NCBI GenBank assembly: GCA_009782245.1
Contig: WRKK01000321.1
Coordinates: 1-12,528 of the forward strand
Source of the DNA: Defluviitaleaceae bacterium
GTDB taxonomy: Bacteria; Bacillota; Clostridia; Lachnospirales; WQUN01
Length of the DNA stretch: 12,528 bases
Direction of reading: 5' to 3'
Shown: positions 5,906 through 12,524 of the stretch, in pieces
Layout: every line of letters begins with the position of its first letter
Numbering within the stretch: the stretch's first letter is position 1
Notes under the pieces: model-generated
What the model was told of the DNA's origin: nothing
Seen by the model: only the letters and a program-made list of their open reading frames with translations
Database searches by the model: none
Position numbers and translations under genes: made by a program

Positions 5906-7198
5906 CTACATTGTGCCGTCAAACAGCATTCCAATATTCATTAATTGGCTAAGTTGTGCGGTTTGCCGTGCGTTAAAGTTGAACATAGAGTTATTAAACG
6001 GGTTTTCCGTTTGCACAAACGAACCTGGGTTACGTGCCGCATCGCCAGAAATACGGGCTAAACGGTTCATAAAACCAGAATTACTGCCAACTCTATCACG
6101 GTTGACAAAACGCTCCAGGTCGCCATTTTCGGCGGCGGCTGCCATTCTGTCCTCGTCTATCTGCATAAAGCCGTCCCGTCCAGTAGAAATGCCCAATCGG
6201 TTAAGCGAAACGCCCGAAGAACGTGCTAAATTGGATAACTCTTGTTGCAGTCTGCCGTTGCTTGCGCCTGACCGTGCCGCTGTAAGCAGGTTGTTAAACG
6301 AGTTTACCATATGTCTAAAAGCGTTGATTTGGCGGGTTTCGTTGCGACCTTGCGTAATGTCAACTGTGCCTACGCCCTCTAATTGGGCAGTTATGCCAGA
6401 TCCTATGTTTACCTCGTTTGTTCGGGAGGTTTGCACAGTACCTGTAAAGCCACGGTTTACCCTAAATTGGGCGTTTTGGGCTTGTTGGGTTATGTTGTTT
6501 ACGCCCAAAGTGTTTGCCACGTTGCCCGTGCCGCTTACGGTAAAGTTGGGTTGTCCGCTGTTTGCCACGCCCGTCTCGGACGATTGGAACACTAACGATG
6601 TTGTGCCAGCGGCGTTATCACGGCTAACGGTTGCAGTAACGCCCAAATCACGGGAGTTTACCGCAGTAGCTATGCGTTGTTGCACCGTTTGCACGGTATC
6701 AGTGGAAGAAACGTTGAAGTTAAAGTCAAATTGCCGCCCGTTCATATTCAGCGAAATCGTATTAGCACCCGCACTAAAGCCAGCAGAGGTAGCCAAAGTG
6801 CTAGTGTTAAAGGCTCTGCCCTCGTTGCGTTGTGCCGTTGCCAGCTGCAAAACTTCCACCGACATATTGCCAATATTGGCGTTACGCAGCCTATTAGAAT
6901 CCACTTCTTGTATACTTAAAATATCGGTATCGCTAGATTCCGCCAATATCATGCCAAATGGCGAATCGGCATCTCTGCCCAAGCCACGCATATTGTTAAG
7001 CGAGGCGACCATCATATCGGCATTTTGCCGCAAAGACAGTAGCATATTCCTAAAATTAGCCGATGTATTGGCATTATTAGCACCAAAAAGTCCGCCAGAA
7101 CCCGCCGTGTTGCTACTGCGGCTAGTAGTAGACAATAAACCTACCATGCTGGCGTTGTTATTGACTCTTGTCATATTAAAACTGGTGTTTAAGTTCAT
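5906..7198 (-). CDS. FliD-like flagellar hook-associated / filament-cap-type protein
   Basis: A 430-residue Asn-, Ser- and Gly-rich protein without signal peptide or membrane segment, consistent with export through the flagellar apparatus. Residues about 100-130 (NANIGNMSVEVLQLATAQRN) look like the FliD N-terminal domain. Residues 145-235 look like a flagellin IN motif (TISLNMNGRQFDFNF, then TVQQRIATAVNS and LVFQSSETG). Residues 290-400 resemble the FliD C-terminal domain: MVNSFNNLL, LNRLGIST, DGFMQIDEDRMAAA, FVNRD. The usual FliD start is missing, replaced by a low-complexity 50-residue Asn/Ser/Thr segment, and the protein is short for FliD. AGGAGG lies 8 bases before the ATG, and a sigma-D-type promoter stands upstream. 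It is apart from other flagellar genes, so it may be an extra or specialised cap or hook-associated protein. The family link is inferred from motifs only. Confidence 0.75.
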   Translation of the reverse strand: MNLNTSFNMTRVNNNASMVGLLSTTSRSSNTAGSGGLFGANNANTSANFRNMLLSLRQNADMMVASLNNMRGLGRDADSPFGMILAESSDTDILSIQEVDSNRLRNANIGNMSVEVLQLATAQRNEGRAFNTSTLATSAGFSAGANTISLNMNGRQFDFNFNVSSTDTVQTVQQRIATAVNSRDLGVTATVSRDNAAGTTSLVFQSSETGVANSGQPNFTVSGTGNVANTLGVNNITQQAQNAQFRVNRGFTGTVQTSRTNEVNIGSGITAQLEGVGTVDITQGRNETRQINAFRHMVNSFNNLLTAARSGASNGRLQQELSNLARSSGVSLNRLGISTGRDGFMQIDEDRMAAAAENGDLERFVNRDRVGSNSGFMNRLARISGDAARNPGSFVQTENPFNNSMFNFNARQTAQLSQLMNIGMLFDGTM

Positions 7199-7247
7199 AA
7201 AAAATCCTCCTGAAAACTAAATTAATCAATAAATTAATTACATATTT

Positions 7248-7275
7248 ATATCGGCAGTTTGGGGAAATTTCTTTA
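7248..7275 (-). promoter_or_regulatory. Sigma-D (sigma-28) flagellar promoter of the FliD-like gene
   Basis: On the minus strand TAAA (7272-7275) is followed after 16 bases by GCCGATAT (7248-7255), an exact match to the Bacillus sigma-D consensus TAAA-N14-16-GCCGATAT. It lies about 50 bases before the ATG. It supports late, flagellum-coupled expression of the gene. Confidence 0.8.
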
Positions 7276-7352
7276 GTTAATTTTTGGGTTTTTTGGGGGG
7301 TGTGGCAAAGTAACTTCAAAACTGTGTTGTAAAAAAATTATTATAAAATCAC

Positions 7353-7381
7353 TTGACATTTTTCCAAAAATATGCGATAAT
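7353..7381 (+). promoter_or_regulatory. Sigma-A promoter of the FecR-domain gene
   Basis: TTGACA (7353-7358), a 17-base spacer and GATAAT (7376-7381) make a near-consensus housekeeping promoter. Transcription would start near 7388, leaving a leader of about 95 bases that can fold into two hairpins. Confidence 0.8.
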
Positions 7382-7385
7382 AGAT

Positions 7386-7453
7386 TGTTGTTCCGAGTAG
7401 TAAACTACGAGGCAACATAATAGGCTTGTTTTATCACAAAATATAAAAGCCTA
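7386..7453 (+). promoter_or_regulatory. Structured 5' leader of the FecR-domain gene
   Basis: First hairpin: TGTTG (7386-7390) with CAACA (7413-7417), a TT bulge, CC with GG, facing GA/GA dinucleotides that could form tandem G-A pairs, and GTAG-TAAA-CTAC at the tip. Second hairpin: TAGGCTT (7421-7427) with AAGCCTA (7447-7453). The ribosome binding site GAGGT (7470-7474) follows. I do not recognise a known riboswitch class. The predicted start site near 7388 lies at the edge of the first stem, which weakens its outer pairs. Confidence 0.4.
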
Positions 7454-7481
7454 AATACATAAAAGAAATGAGGTTCACAAA

Positions 7482-8690
7482 ATGAACAAAAGGGGAATTT
7501 TTGCGGTATTATTATCCGCAATAATGCTGGTTTCGTTTGCTACCCCAACTGTGTATGCCGCCACCGCTAGAATAACCATCGATAGAATAGACGGCAGAAA
7601 TGCGGATTTATACCGCAACAACACAACAAATGCCACAAGGCCACGTGCAAACAACCGCATAAACACAGGCGACACACTTATCACGGGTGCAGATACTGAT
7701 ATTTACTTAAATATCGGCGATTCTTCGTTGCTGAAAATGGACAACAACAGTACCGCTAGTTTTGCTCTGGCAAACGATTTAGTTGCAGTAACTTTGCAGG
7801 AGGGCAACATTTTTGTACAAGCAACCGACCTAGCTGTGGAAGTACAAATTGGCGATGTAGCCATTTCTGCCCAAGATGCGATATTTACGATAGGGCATTT
7901 TGCGGAAAACACGCTATATATAGCAATGCTTGCAGGTAGCGGCGAAATTGGCGGCGTTGTATCATTTAACGCCGAAAGATTGGACGCTCCGTTTGGCACA
8001 TTAAGAGAAGGGCGAATATTAACTGTTTGGCAAAATTCACATGAACCAGAAATATCTGGGGAATTTGTGGACGGCGTTTTTATGATTGAAATTGAAAGAA
8101 ATTTAACAATCAGCGAGATATTTTTAGAGGAACTCGACCAGTTTACTTTGCAGGAAATATCTACCAACAGTCAGCATTTACTGACAAACAGCGGTTTTAT
8201 TACAGAGGAAACATTGCAGCAAATTTCGCCGCTATTGGGAGAATCTTCCGTTGCGGCAACTTCGGCAAATAGCCGCAGTATGCTAGAGGCCCGTGAACGT
8301 TGGCAATCCGCACGGCGAAACAGGCTTATAGAAGAAAGAGAACTGCAAAACAACCAAAATAATTATGTTGACACCTCGGAACCACAAACGCCCGAACCTA
8401 TGGGAACAGCACCACCATCAATACCAGAAGAGCCAGAAGAACCAGAAGAACCATACGAGCCAGAAGAGCCAGATTATCCTGAACTTGGCGGCGGCGATGA
8501 TGACGACTTCCCAGTTTGGGGCGGCGATAGCGGCGACGACGGCGATTTCCCAGTTTGGGGCGGCGATAACAGCAACGGCGACGACGATTTCCCAGTTTGG
8601 GGCGGCAATGACAGCAACGGCGACGACGATTTCCCAGTTTGGGGCGGCAATGACGGCAACGGCGACGATTTCCCAGTTTGGGGCGGCTGA
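7482..8690 (+). CDS. Secreted FecR-domain protein with C-terminal DFPVWGG repeats
   Basis: A 402-residue exported protein of unknown function. Residues 1-26 are a clear signal peptide (MNKR, hydrophobic core, TVYA cleavage site). Residues about 60-140 match the pattern of a FecR-type domain: NTGDTLITGADTDIYLNIGD, LVAVTLQEGNIFVQ, then VQIGDVAISAQDAIFTI. A charged, probably helical part follows (about 205-290), then a Pro/Glu linker of EEP units (about 313-333). The end has five copies of DFPVWGG at spacings of 13-14 residues, separated by Asp/Asn/Gly stretches. There is no LPXTG motif or C-terminal membrane anchor, and the protein stops right after the last WGG. GAGGT is 7 bases before the ATG. 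The gene is divergent from the FliD-like gene. A Ca2+-binding or cell-wall-associated role for the acidic repeats is possible but only inference. Confidence 0.75.
   Translation: MNKRGIFAVLLSAIMLVSFATPTVYAATARITIDRIDGRNADLYRNNTTNATRPRANNRINTGDTLITGADTDIYLNIGDSSLLKMDNNSTASFALANDLVAVTLQEGNIFVQATDLAVEVQIGDVAISAQDAIFTIGHFAENTLYIAMLAGSGEIGGVVSFNAERLDAPFGTLREGRILTVWQNSHEPEISGEFVDGVFMIEIERNLTISEIFLEELDQFTLQEISTNSQHLLTNSGFITEETLQQISPLLGESSVAATSANSRSMLEARERWQSARRNRLIEERELQNNQNNYVDTSEPQTPEPMGTAPPSIPEEPEEPEEPYEPEEPDYPELGGGDDDDFPVWGGDSGDDGDFPVWGGDNSNGDDDFPVWGGNDSNGDDDFPVWGGNDGNGDDFPVWGG
8508..8690 (+). repeat. Five in-frame tandem repeats encoding DFPVWGG
   Basis: TTCCCAGTTTGGGGCGGC occurs at 8508, 8547, 8589, 8631 and 8670, giving steps of 39, 42, 42 and 39 bases. 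All steps are multiples of three, and the spacers encode Asp, Asn, Ser and Gly. The near-identical DNA of the units suggests recent expansion by slippage or unequal recombination. Confidence 0.95.
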
Positions 8691-8745
8691 AAATATTGCT
8701 GTAACTTGGGGCGGAAAAAAATTTCACTATCATTAACTTAGGCTG

Positions 8746-8900
8746 TATTGTAGGGGCGACCGTTTTCTCGTGTCGCCCCACCGGCGTACACTTTTATTGA
8801 ACCATTGGGGATTAGACGGACGGGCGACCGTCCTCGGTCGCCCGTTTGCCCCTCCGATTTTAGCTTAAGTATACGCAGATGCCGTGTCACCCCTACAATA
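8746..8900. mobile_element. MITE-like element with terminal inverted repeats
   Basis: TATTGTAGGGG (8746-8756) is perfectly inverted at 8890-8900; with one mismatch the match extends four bases further (TATTGTAGGGGYGAC). The outer TA on each side fits a TA target duplication, as made by IS630/Tc1-mariner transposases. Inside are two hairpins: GGGGCGAC/GTCGCCCC (8753-8779) and an 11-bp perfect stem ACGGGCGACCG/CGGTCGCCCGT with a 4-base loop (8820-8845). No gene fits in 155 bp, so it would depend on a transposase elsewhere. It lies between two convergent gene ends. Confidence 0.65.
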
Positions 8901-8930
8901 AACCCAACTACTAGCTGACATTCGTAATCT

Positions 8931-9419
8931 TCAACTATAACACTCCACAATCTCGCCAAAATACAAATAATGAAAATCCTTTTCATAAAATTGCCTAACA
9001 AACGGGGGCATTAAACTGCCCTCTAGCTGTTGAGTTAGGTTAATTTTGCATTCGTAGTATAAATCGCAGCCTTGTATTATTGGGCTTGCAACGGTTTTTG
9101 CATCTATAAAGGTAACAATTTCGTTTTTGGCTATGTCTCTGCCCGATTTTGTGCCGCAAATGCTTAGTTCTTCCTTTAGCTTGCCGTCAAAGGGTATGCT
9201 GATTGTAAAACTATCCGCCGATACGTCCAATACGTCCTTTGTGTAGCGTTGCGGACGCACAACCGTTATAAAATGCGGCTTTGTCCACATAAACCCTACA
9301 AACCCCCACGATATTGTCATGGTGTTTACTGTGTTTTCGGTATTTTTTACCGTTAAAAATCCTCCTGTGCTTGACAGGTTTTGCATTCCTTTTTCCAATG
9401 AAAATGTGAAATTTTCCAT
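8931..9419 (-). CDS. Flavin reductase-like (FMN-binding) family protein
   Basis: A 162-residue cytoplasmic protein of the flavin reductase-like split-barrel family, which bind FMN and include flavoredoxins and NAD(P)H:flavin reductases. The flavin-binding core is visible as NTMTISWGFVGFMWTKPHF (32-50) followed by VVRPQRYT (53-60). Then come FTISIP (71-76), a GTKSGRD segment (89-95), IVTF and a C-terminal YFGEIVECY strand. The start at 9419 is chosen because AGGTG lies just upstream; the frame is open to 9497, but that longer start would overlap the preceding gene and lacks a ribosome binding site. It follows the FAD/NAD(P) oxidoreductase by 50 bases, so it may be the third gene of that operon and an electron-transfer partner. 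The substrate cannot be told. Confidence 0.8.
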   Translation of the reverse strand: MENFTFSLEKGMQNLSSTGGFLTVKNTENTVNTMTISWGFVGFMWTKPHFITVVRPQRYTKDVLDVSADSFTISIPFDGKLKEELSICGTKSGRDIAKNEIVTFIDAKTVASPIIQGCDLYYECKINLTQQLEGSLMPPFVRQFYEKDFHYLYFGEIVECYS

Positions 9420-9469
9420 TATGCACCTAGCTTTCTTTTTTGGCTCTTTTTGGCCTTTTTTGACATTTT

Positions 9470-10699
9470 TTAACTGCCCTCTATAGACACAACGCAACTT
9501 CTCATGCTGCCCGTGTTAATTTTAACCTTTTCCATTTCGCCTGGAGCGACAACTCGGCGTTTTACCGTTTTTATCACGGTTTCGCCGTCTTTTACGGTTG
9601 TTGTTGCCCTGCGATACACATCTTTACTGCGGAAAAGCAACTCTACATCTTGGTTTGGTTGCACAAAGTTTGGCGAAACGTAGCTAACGCCGTTCCCCGC
9701 TTTTACCGCTATTTTGCTGGCTTGGGATATTTTTGTGCCATTTTTAATAAAATCAACCGCCGCCGCACCCGCTCTGTATGCCTCTAGCGTTACATCGTCG
9801 GCTAAATCGTGGACGTGCAGAACGTTTCCGCAGGAAAAAATCCCCTCGATATTGGTGGACAAATCGCTATTAACGACCGCACCGCCCGTTATCGGCGAAA
9901 GCTGAACGCCCGCTTTTTTGGACAGTTCGTTTTCTGGGATAAGCCCAACCGACAAAAGTAGCGTATCGCAAGGGATAAACTCCTCTTGGGAGTAAATCGG
10001 CGTACGAAACTCTTCCACGGGGGCAACGTAAACGCCCGTTAGCTTGTAATTTTCGCCCACAATGCGGGTTACAGTATGGGATAAATACAGCGGGATATTA
10101 TAATCGTCCAAACATTGCACAATGTTGCGTTTTAGCCCAGAAGAAAAATCGTTGAGTTCGTAAACGCCCAAAACTTCAGCACCCTCCAGACTCATGCGGC
10201 GCGCCATTATAAGCCCAATATCGCCAGAGCCGAGAATTACAACCCGTTTGCCTGGCACAAAACCCCGCATATTAACCAGCGCCTGCGCCGTTCCCGCCGA
10301 AAATATGCCACGCCCGCGAAAACCTGGTATACGCAACGCACCCCGAGTACGCTCGCGGCAGCCCATTCCCAAAATAACGGCGTTTGCCTGTACTTGTTTC
10401 GCGCCATTGGGCGAAACGTAAGTAACCAAGCGGTTTTCGTCTAAATCCGTTACCATTGTGTTGTTCATAAAAGTAACGCCCAAATCCAAGGCACGGTCTA
10501 TAAGGCGTTGGGCGTATTCTGGGCCTGTTAGTTCTTCGTCAAATATATGTAAGCCAAAACCGTGATGAATACATTGGTTAAGAATGCCGCCCATGTGGCT
10601 GTTGCGTTCTAATATACAAACCTCGGCTAAGCCCTGCTCTTTCGCCTTGATAGCGGCGGAAAGTCCCGCTGGGCCGCCGCCAATTATTAACAGCTCCAT
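9470..10699 (-). CDS. FAD/NAD(P)-dependent oxidoreductase (GlpA-associated type)
   Basis: A 409-residue two-dinucleotide-fold flavoprotein. An FAD site is at the N-terminus (IIGGGPAGLSAA, 5-16), followed by ILERNSHMGGIL. A second nucleotide fold for NAD(P) has VVILGSGDIGLIMARR (153-168), and the FAD-closing motif is IEGIFSCGNVLHVHDLADDV (284-303). CGN-type and GMGCRERTRG (111-120) segments are typical of the oxidoreductases found beside GlpA-like proteins and of the alpha subunits of opine and cyanide-forming oxidases. There is no CxxC redox pair in thioredoxin-reductase position. The C-terminal 90 residues (NFVQPNQDVELLFR, VVAPGEMEKVKI) belong to this subfamily. The ATG overlaps the upstream gene by 13 bases, with GAGGAA upstream. 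It probably accepts electrons from that partner and passes them to NAD(P)+ or another carrier; the substrate is not determined. Confidence 0.88.
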   Translation of the reverse strand: MELLIIGGGPAGLSAAIKAKEQGLAEVCILERNSHMGGILNQCIHHGFGLHIFDEELTGPEYAQRLIDRALDLGVTFMNNTMVTDLDENRLVTYVSPNGAKQVQANAVILGMGCRERTRGALRIPGFRGRGIFSAGTAQALVNMRGFVPGKRVVILGSGDIGLIMARRMSLEGAEVLGVYELNDFSSGLKRNIVQCLDDYNIPLYLSHTVTRIVGENYKLTGVYVAPVEEFRTPIYSQEEFIPCDTLLLSVGLIPENELSKKAGVQLSPITGGAVVNSDLSTNIEGIFSCGNVLHVHDLADDVTLEAYRAGAAAVDFIKNGTKISQASKIAVKAGNGVSYVSPNFVQPNQDVELLFRSKDVYRRATTTVKDGETVIKTVKRRVVAPGEMEKVKINTGSMRSCVVSIEGS

Positions 10700-12159
10700 A
10701 TTTTTTCCTCGCTTAATCCTAGTTCATTTTGCAGAATATCGGTTAATTTTAGTGAGCAAAACCCGCCCTGGCAACGCCCTGCTTGCGAACGAGTGCGGCG
10801 TTTTATTGCATCTAAATTTTTTGCACCAACTGGTCGGCGTATTGCGTCTATAATGTCGGCTTCGGTTACGGTTTCGCAACGGCAAACAATATGCCCGTAT
10901 TTTGGGTTTTTGGCGATAAGTTTCTGTTTTTCGGCAAAGGAGAGTTCGCCAAAACGTTGTATTGCCGTTCTTGTTGGCGTGTGATTGGCTTTTTGGGCGG
11001 GTTGTAGCCGTTTTGTAATAAAATCTGCCAACATTAGTGCTATTGCTGGTGCGGCGGAAAGCCCAGGCGAATCTATACCAACAGCATTAACAAAACCCGC
11101 AATCGGTTCGTTTATCACAAAATCTTTAGAAGAATGTTTGGCACGAACGCCCGCAAAAGTGGTAATATTGCCGTTTATCGGCAAGTTTTTAACGGCGGCG
11201 GCGGCTTTTTCTAAAACTTCCGCCAAACCTTTTCTTGTGGTTTTTACGTCCTCGGGTGCGGTAAAGTCGGTTTCTGGCGAGATGTTTTCCGAATTGGGAC
11301 CGACTATCACGTTGCCGTCTGCGGTGGGTGCTATTAGTACGCCTTTTCCGTTGTTGTCGGGCAACTGGAACAACGTATGCTGCACAAAATTTTTGTAGGC
11401 ACTATCCAGCAAAAAATATTGTCCACGTTGCAAAATAATGTTTTCCTGCTCGGGATTATCGGGATTGTCTGGATTGTTAGAATTATCAGCATTATCAGCA
11501 ATAAAGTTGTGAACATCAGCCGAAAAGACACCAGCGGCGTTAATTATTGTTTTTGCTGTAAAGGTTTTTTGTGCGGTATGCACCTCAAAAATGCTGTTTT
11601 TGCGGGTTATGTTGGTAACTTTTGTTTCGATTAGAAAATCGGTGCCGTTGGTTGCGGCGTTTTCGGCAAAAGCGATAGCCGCCTCCCATGGCGAGATTAC
11701 AGCGGCAGTTTTAGCGTGTAGTGCAGAATGCAGCCCGTCCGCCAAGTTTGTTTCTAGTTTATAGGCTTGTTCGGCGGAAATTATTTCCACATCGGGTATA
11801 CCGTTTTTTTGGCTGCGGTCGTATAATTCTGTTATGTGGCTATGTTCAGCCTTATCAAAGCACAGCACCAGCGAGCCATTGACCTTAAAGGGAAAATCCA
11901 ACTGTTTTGCCAGTTTTGGGAACATTTTTGCACCATCGGCGTTTAGTTTGGCTTTCAGCGTACCAGGCACACAATCGTACCCCGCATGAACAATCCCGCT
12001 ATTGGCTTTTGTAGCACCACAAGTTATGTCGTTGTTAGCCTCTAGCAGCAACACTTTTAACTCGTACCGTGCCAATGCCCAAGCCGCCGCACAGCCCACA
12101 ATACCGCCGCCAATTATTATTGTATCATAACAATCGGCAATTTCCAATACATTTGACAT
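10687..12159 (-). CDS. GlpA-like FAD-dependent dehydrogenase with BFD-like [2Fe-2S] domain
   Basis: A 490-residue flavoprotein of the DAO family, closest in pattern to anaerobic glycerol-3-phosphate dehydrogenase subunit A and L-2-hydroxyglutarate oxidase. Residues 13-26 (TIIIGGGIVGCAAA) bind FAD. NSGIVHAGYDCVPGTLKAKLN (53-73), IINAAGVFSADVH (205-217) and FAGVRA (335-340) are shared by these enzymes. The C-terminal domain (about 420-490) has Cys426-x-Cys428 and Cys463-x4-Cys468, the BFD-like iron-sulfur ligands. Residues 222-240 are an Asp/Asn/Pro repeat. AAGGTGG lies 7 bases before the ATG. It overlaps the next gene by 13 bases, so the two products are very likely one complex. Glycerol-3-phosphate is the best guess for substrate, but no glpK or glpF is present to support it. 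Confidence 0.87.
   Translation of the reverse strand: MSNVLEIADCYDTIIIGGGIVGCAAAWALARYELKVLLLEANNDITCGATKANSGIVHAGYDCVPGTLKAKLNADGAKMFPKLAKQLDFPFKVNGSLVLCFDKAEHSHITELYDRSQKNGIPDVEIISAEQAYKLETNLADGLHSALHAKTAAVISPWEAAIAFAENAATNGTDFLIETKVTNITRKNSIFEVHTAQKTFTAKTIINAAGVFSADVHNFIADNADNSNNPDNPDNPEQENIILQRGQYFLLDSAYKNFVQHTLFQLPDNNGKGVLIAPTADGNVIVGPNSENISPETDFTAPEDVKTTRKGLAEVLEKAAAAVKNLPINGNITTFAGVRAKHSSKDFVINEPIAGFVNAVGIDSPGLSAAPAIALMLADFITKRLQPAQKANHTPTRTAIQRFGELSFAEKQKLIAKNPKYGHIVCRCETVTEADIIDAIRRPVGAKNLDAIKRRTRSQAGRCQGGFCSLKLTDILQNELGLSEEKIWSC
11440..11496 (-). repeat. Asp/Asn/Pro-coding short repeats inside the GlpA-like gene
   Basis: The DNA has repeated GGATT(A/G)TC-type units and TTATCAGCA repeats, encoding DNADNSNNPDNPDNPEQEN at residues 222-240. 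The reading frame is preserved. It probably forms a surface loop and looks like a slippage-prone insertion. Confidence 0.7.
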
Positions 12160-12217
12160 TTACAGACCACCTTATTTTAGGAAATTTAATTAGAACAGCA
12201 AATTTTGCCGTAAAATA

Positions 12218-12226
12218 AGTATAACA
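12218..12226 (-). promoter_or_regulatory. Extended -10 promoter of the redox operon
   Basis: On the minus strand TGT directly precedes TATACT (12218-12223), an extended -10 element about 60 bases before the ATG of the GlpA-like gene. No good -35 hexamer lies 17-18 bases upstream. Confidence 0.5.
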
Positions 12227-12275
12227 CAAATTTGAGCGGAATGCTAGATTGTGCCGAATAATTTAATAAAAAAAT

Positions 12276-12524
12276 GGGCGGATATTACCTGCCCACAATT
12301 TTTTGTTATTGGCGACAATCGGAACGGGCAAACGGGCGACCGACCCGCCTGCCGAACAGGCAGGGGACGGTCGCCCCTACGAAATGCCTACCGCAAATTT
12401 AACCGATACATCATTAATTTGCCACTAAAAACCCATTAAAAAATTTAGCGGGTCAAGGGGCGCGCTCCTTGCGGGTTCTAAGGGCAGCGCCCTTAGCGGG
12501 GTGTGGGGCAGAGCCCCACGGTTT
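12276..12524 (+). repeat. Modular GC-rich hairpin repeat, copy B
   Basis: The module order is that of 234-417. GGGCGGATATTACCTGCCCAC (12276-12296) is a shortened form of the first palindrome block. A different insert holding the GGGCGACCG palindrome (12334-12376) follows. Then come CCGCAAATTTAACC and an AT-rich block (about 12384-12446), GCGGGTCA, and three hairpins in a row: AAGGGGC/GCTCCTT (12455-12470), CTAAGGGC-AGC-GCCCTTAG (12478-12496) and GTGGGGC-AGA-GCCCCAC (12503-12519), ending in GGTTTT. The GCGGG linker between hairpins repeats. I find no gene in 12160-12528. Confidence 0.85.
12334..12380. repeat. Nested GGGCGACCG palindrome
   Basis: GGGCGACCG (12334-12342) pairs with CGGTCGCCC (12368-12376), enclosing a second stem CCTGCC/GGCAGG (12348-12364) with a 5-base loop. 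Read on the minus strand from 12380 it begins GTAGGGGCGACCGT, identical over 14 bases to the left end of the MITE-like element (8750-8763). Confidence 0.75.

Noticed and set aside
5913..7220. A 435-codon plus-strand open frame opposite the FliD-like gene
   Set aside because: It has no ribosome binding site and its Cys-, Pro- and Trp-rich product shows no recognisable motif. The minus-strand gene has AGGAGG, a sigma-D promoter and FliD-like motifs.
7386..7453. Folded leader considered as a cyclic-di-GMP or preQ1 riboswitch
   Set aside because: Conserved core sequences of these classes, as I remember them, are absent; only generic stems are visible.
8508..8690. Regular tandem repeats considered as a CRISPR array
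   Set aside because: The units are in-frame, protein-coding and separated by low-complexity Asp/Asn/Gly codons rather than unique spacers; no cas gene is near.
8365..8736. A second plus-strand frame and minus-strand frames across the WGG repeats
   Set aside because: Repetitive GC-rich DNA leaves all frames open. Only the frame with signal peptide, promoter and ribosome binding site is supported; the tail of the other frame is kept only as a possible frameshift remnant.
9420..9497. Upstream extension of the flavin reductase-like protein to 9497
   Set aside because: The extra 26 residues are Lys-rich, overlap the end of the preceding gene and lack a ribosome binding site, whereas the start at 9419 has AGGTG just upstream.
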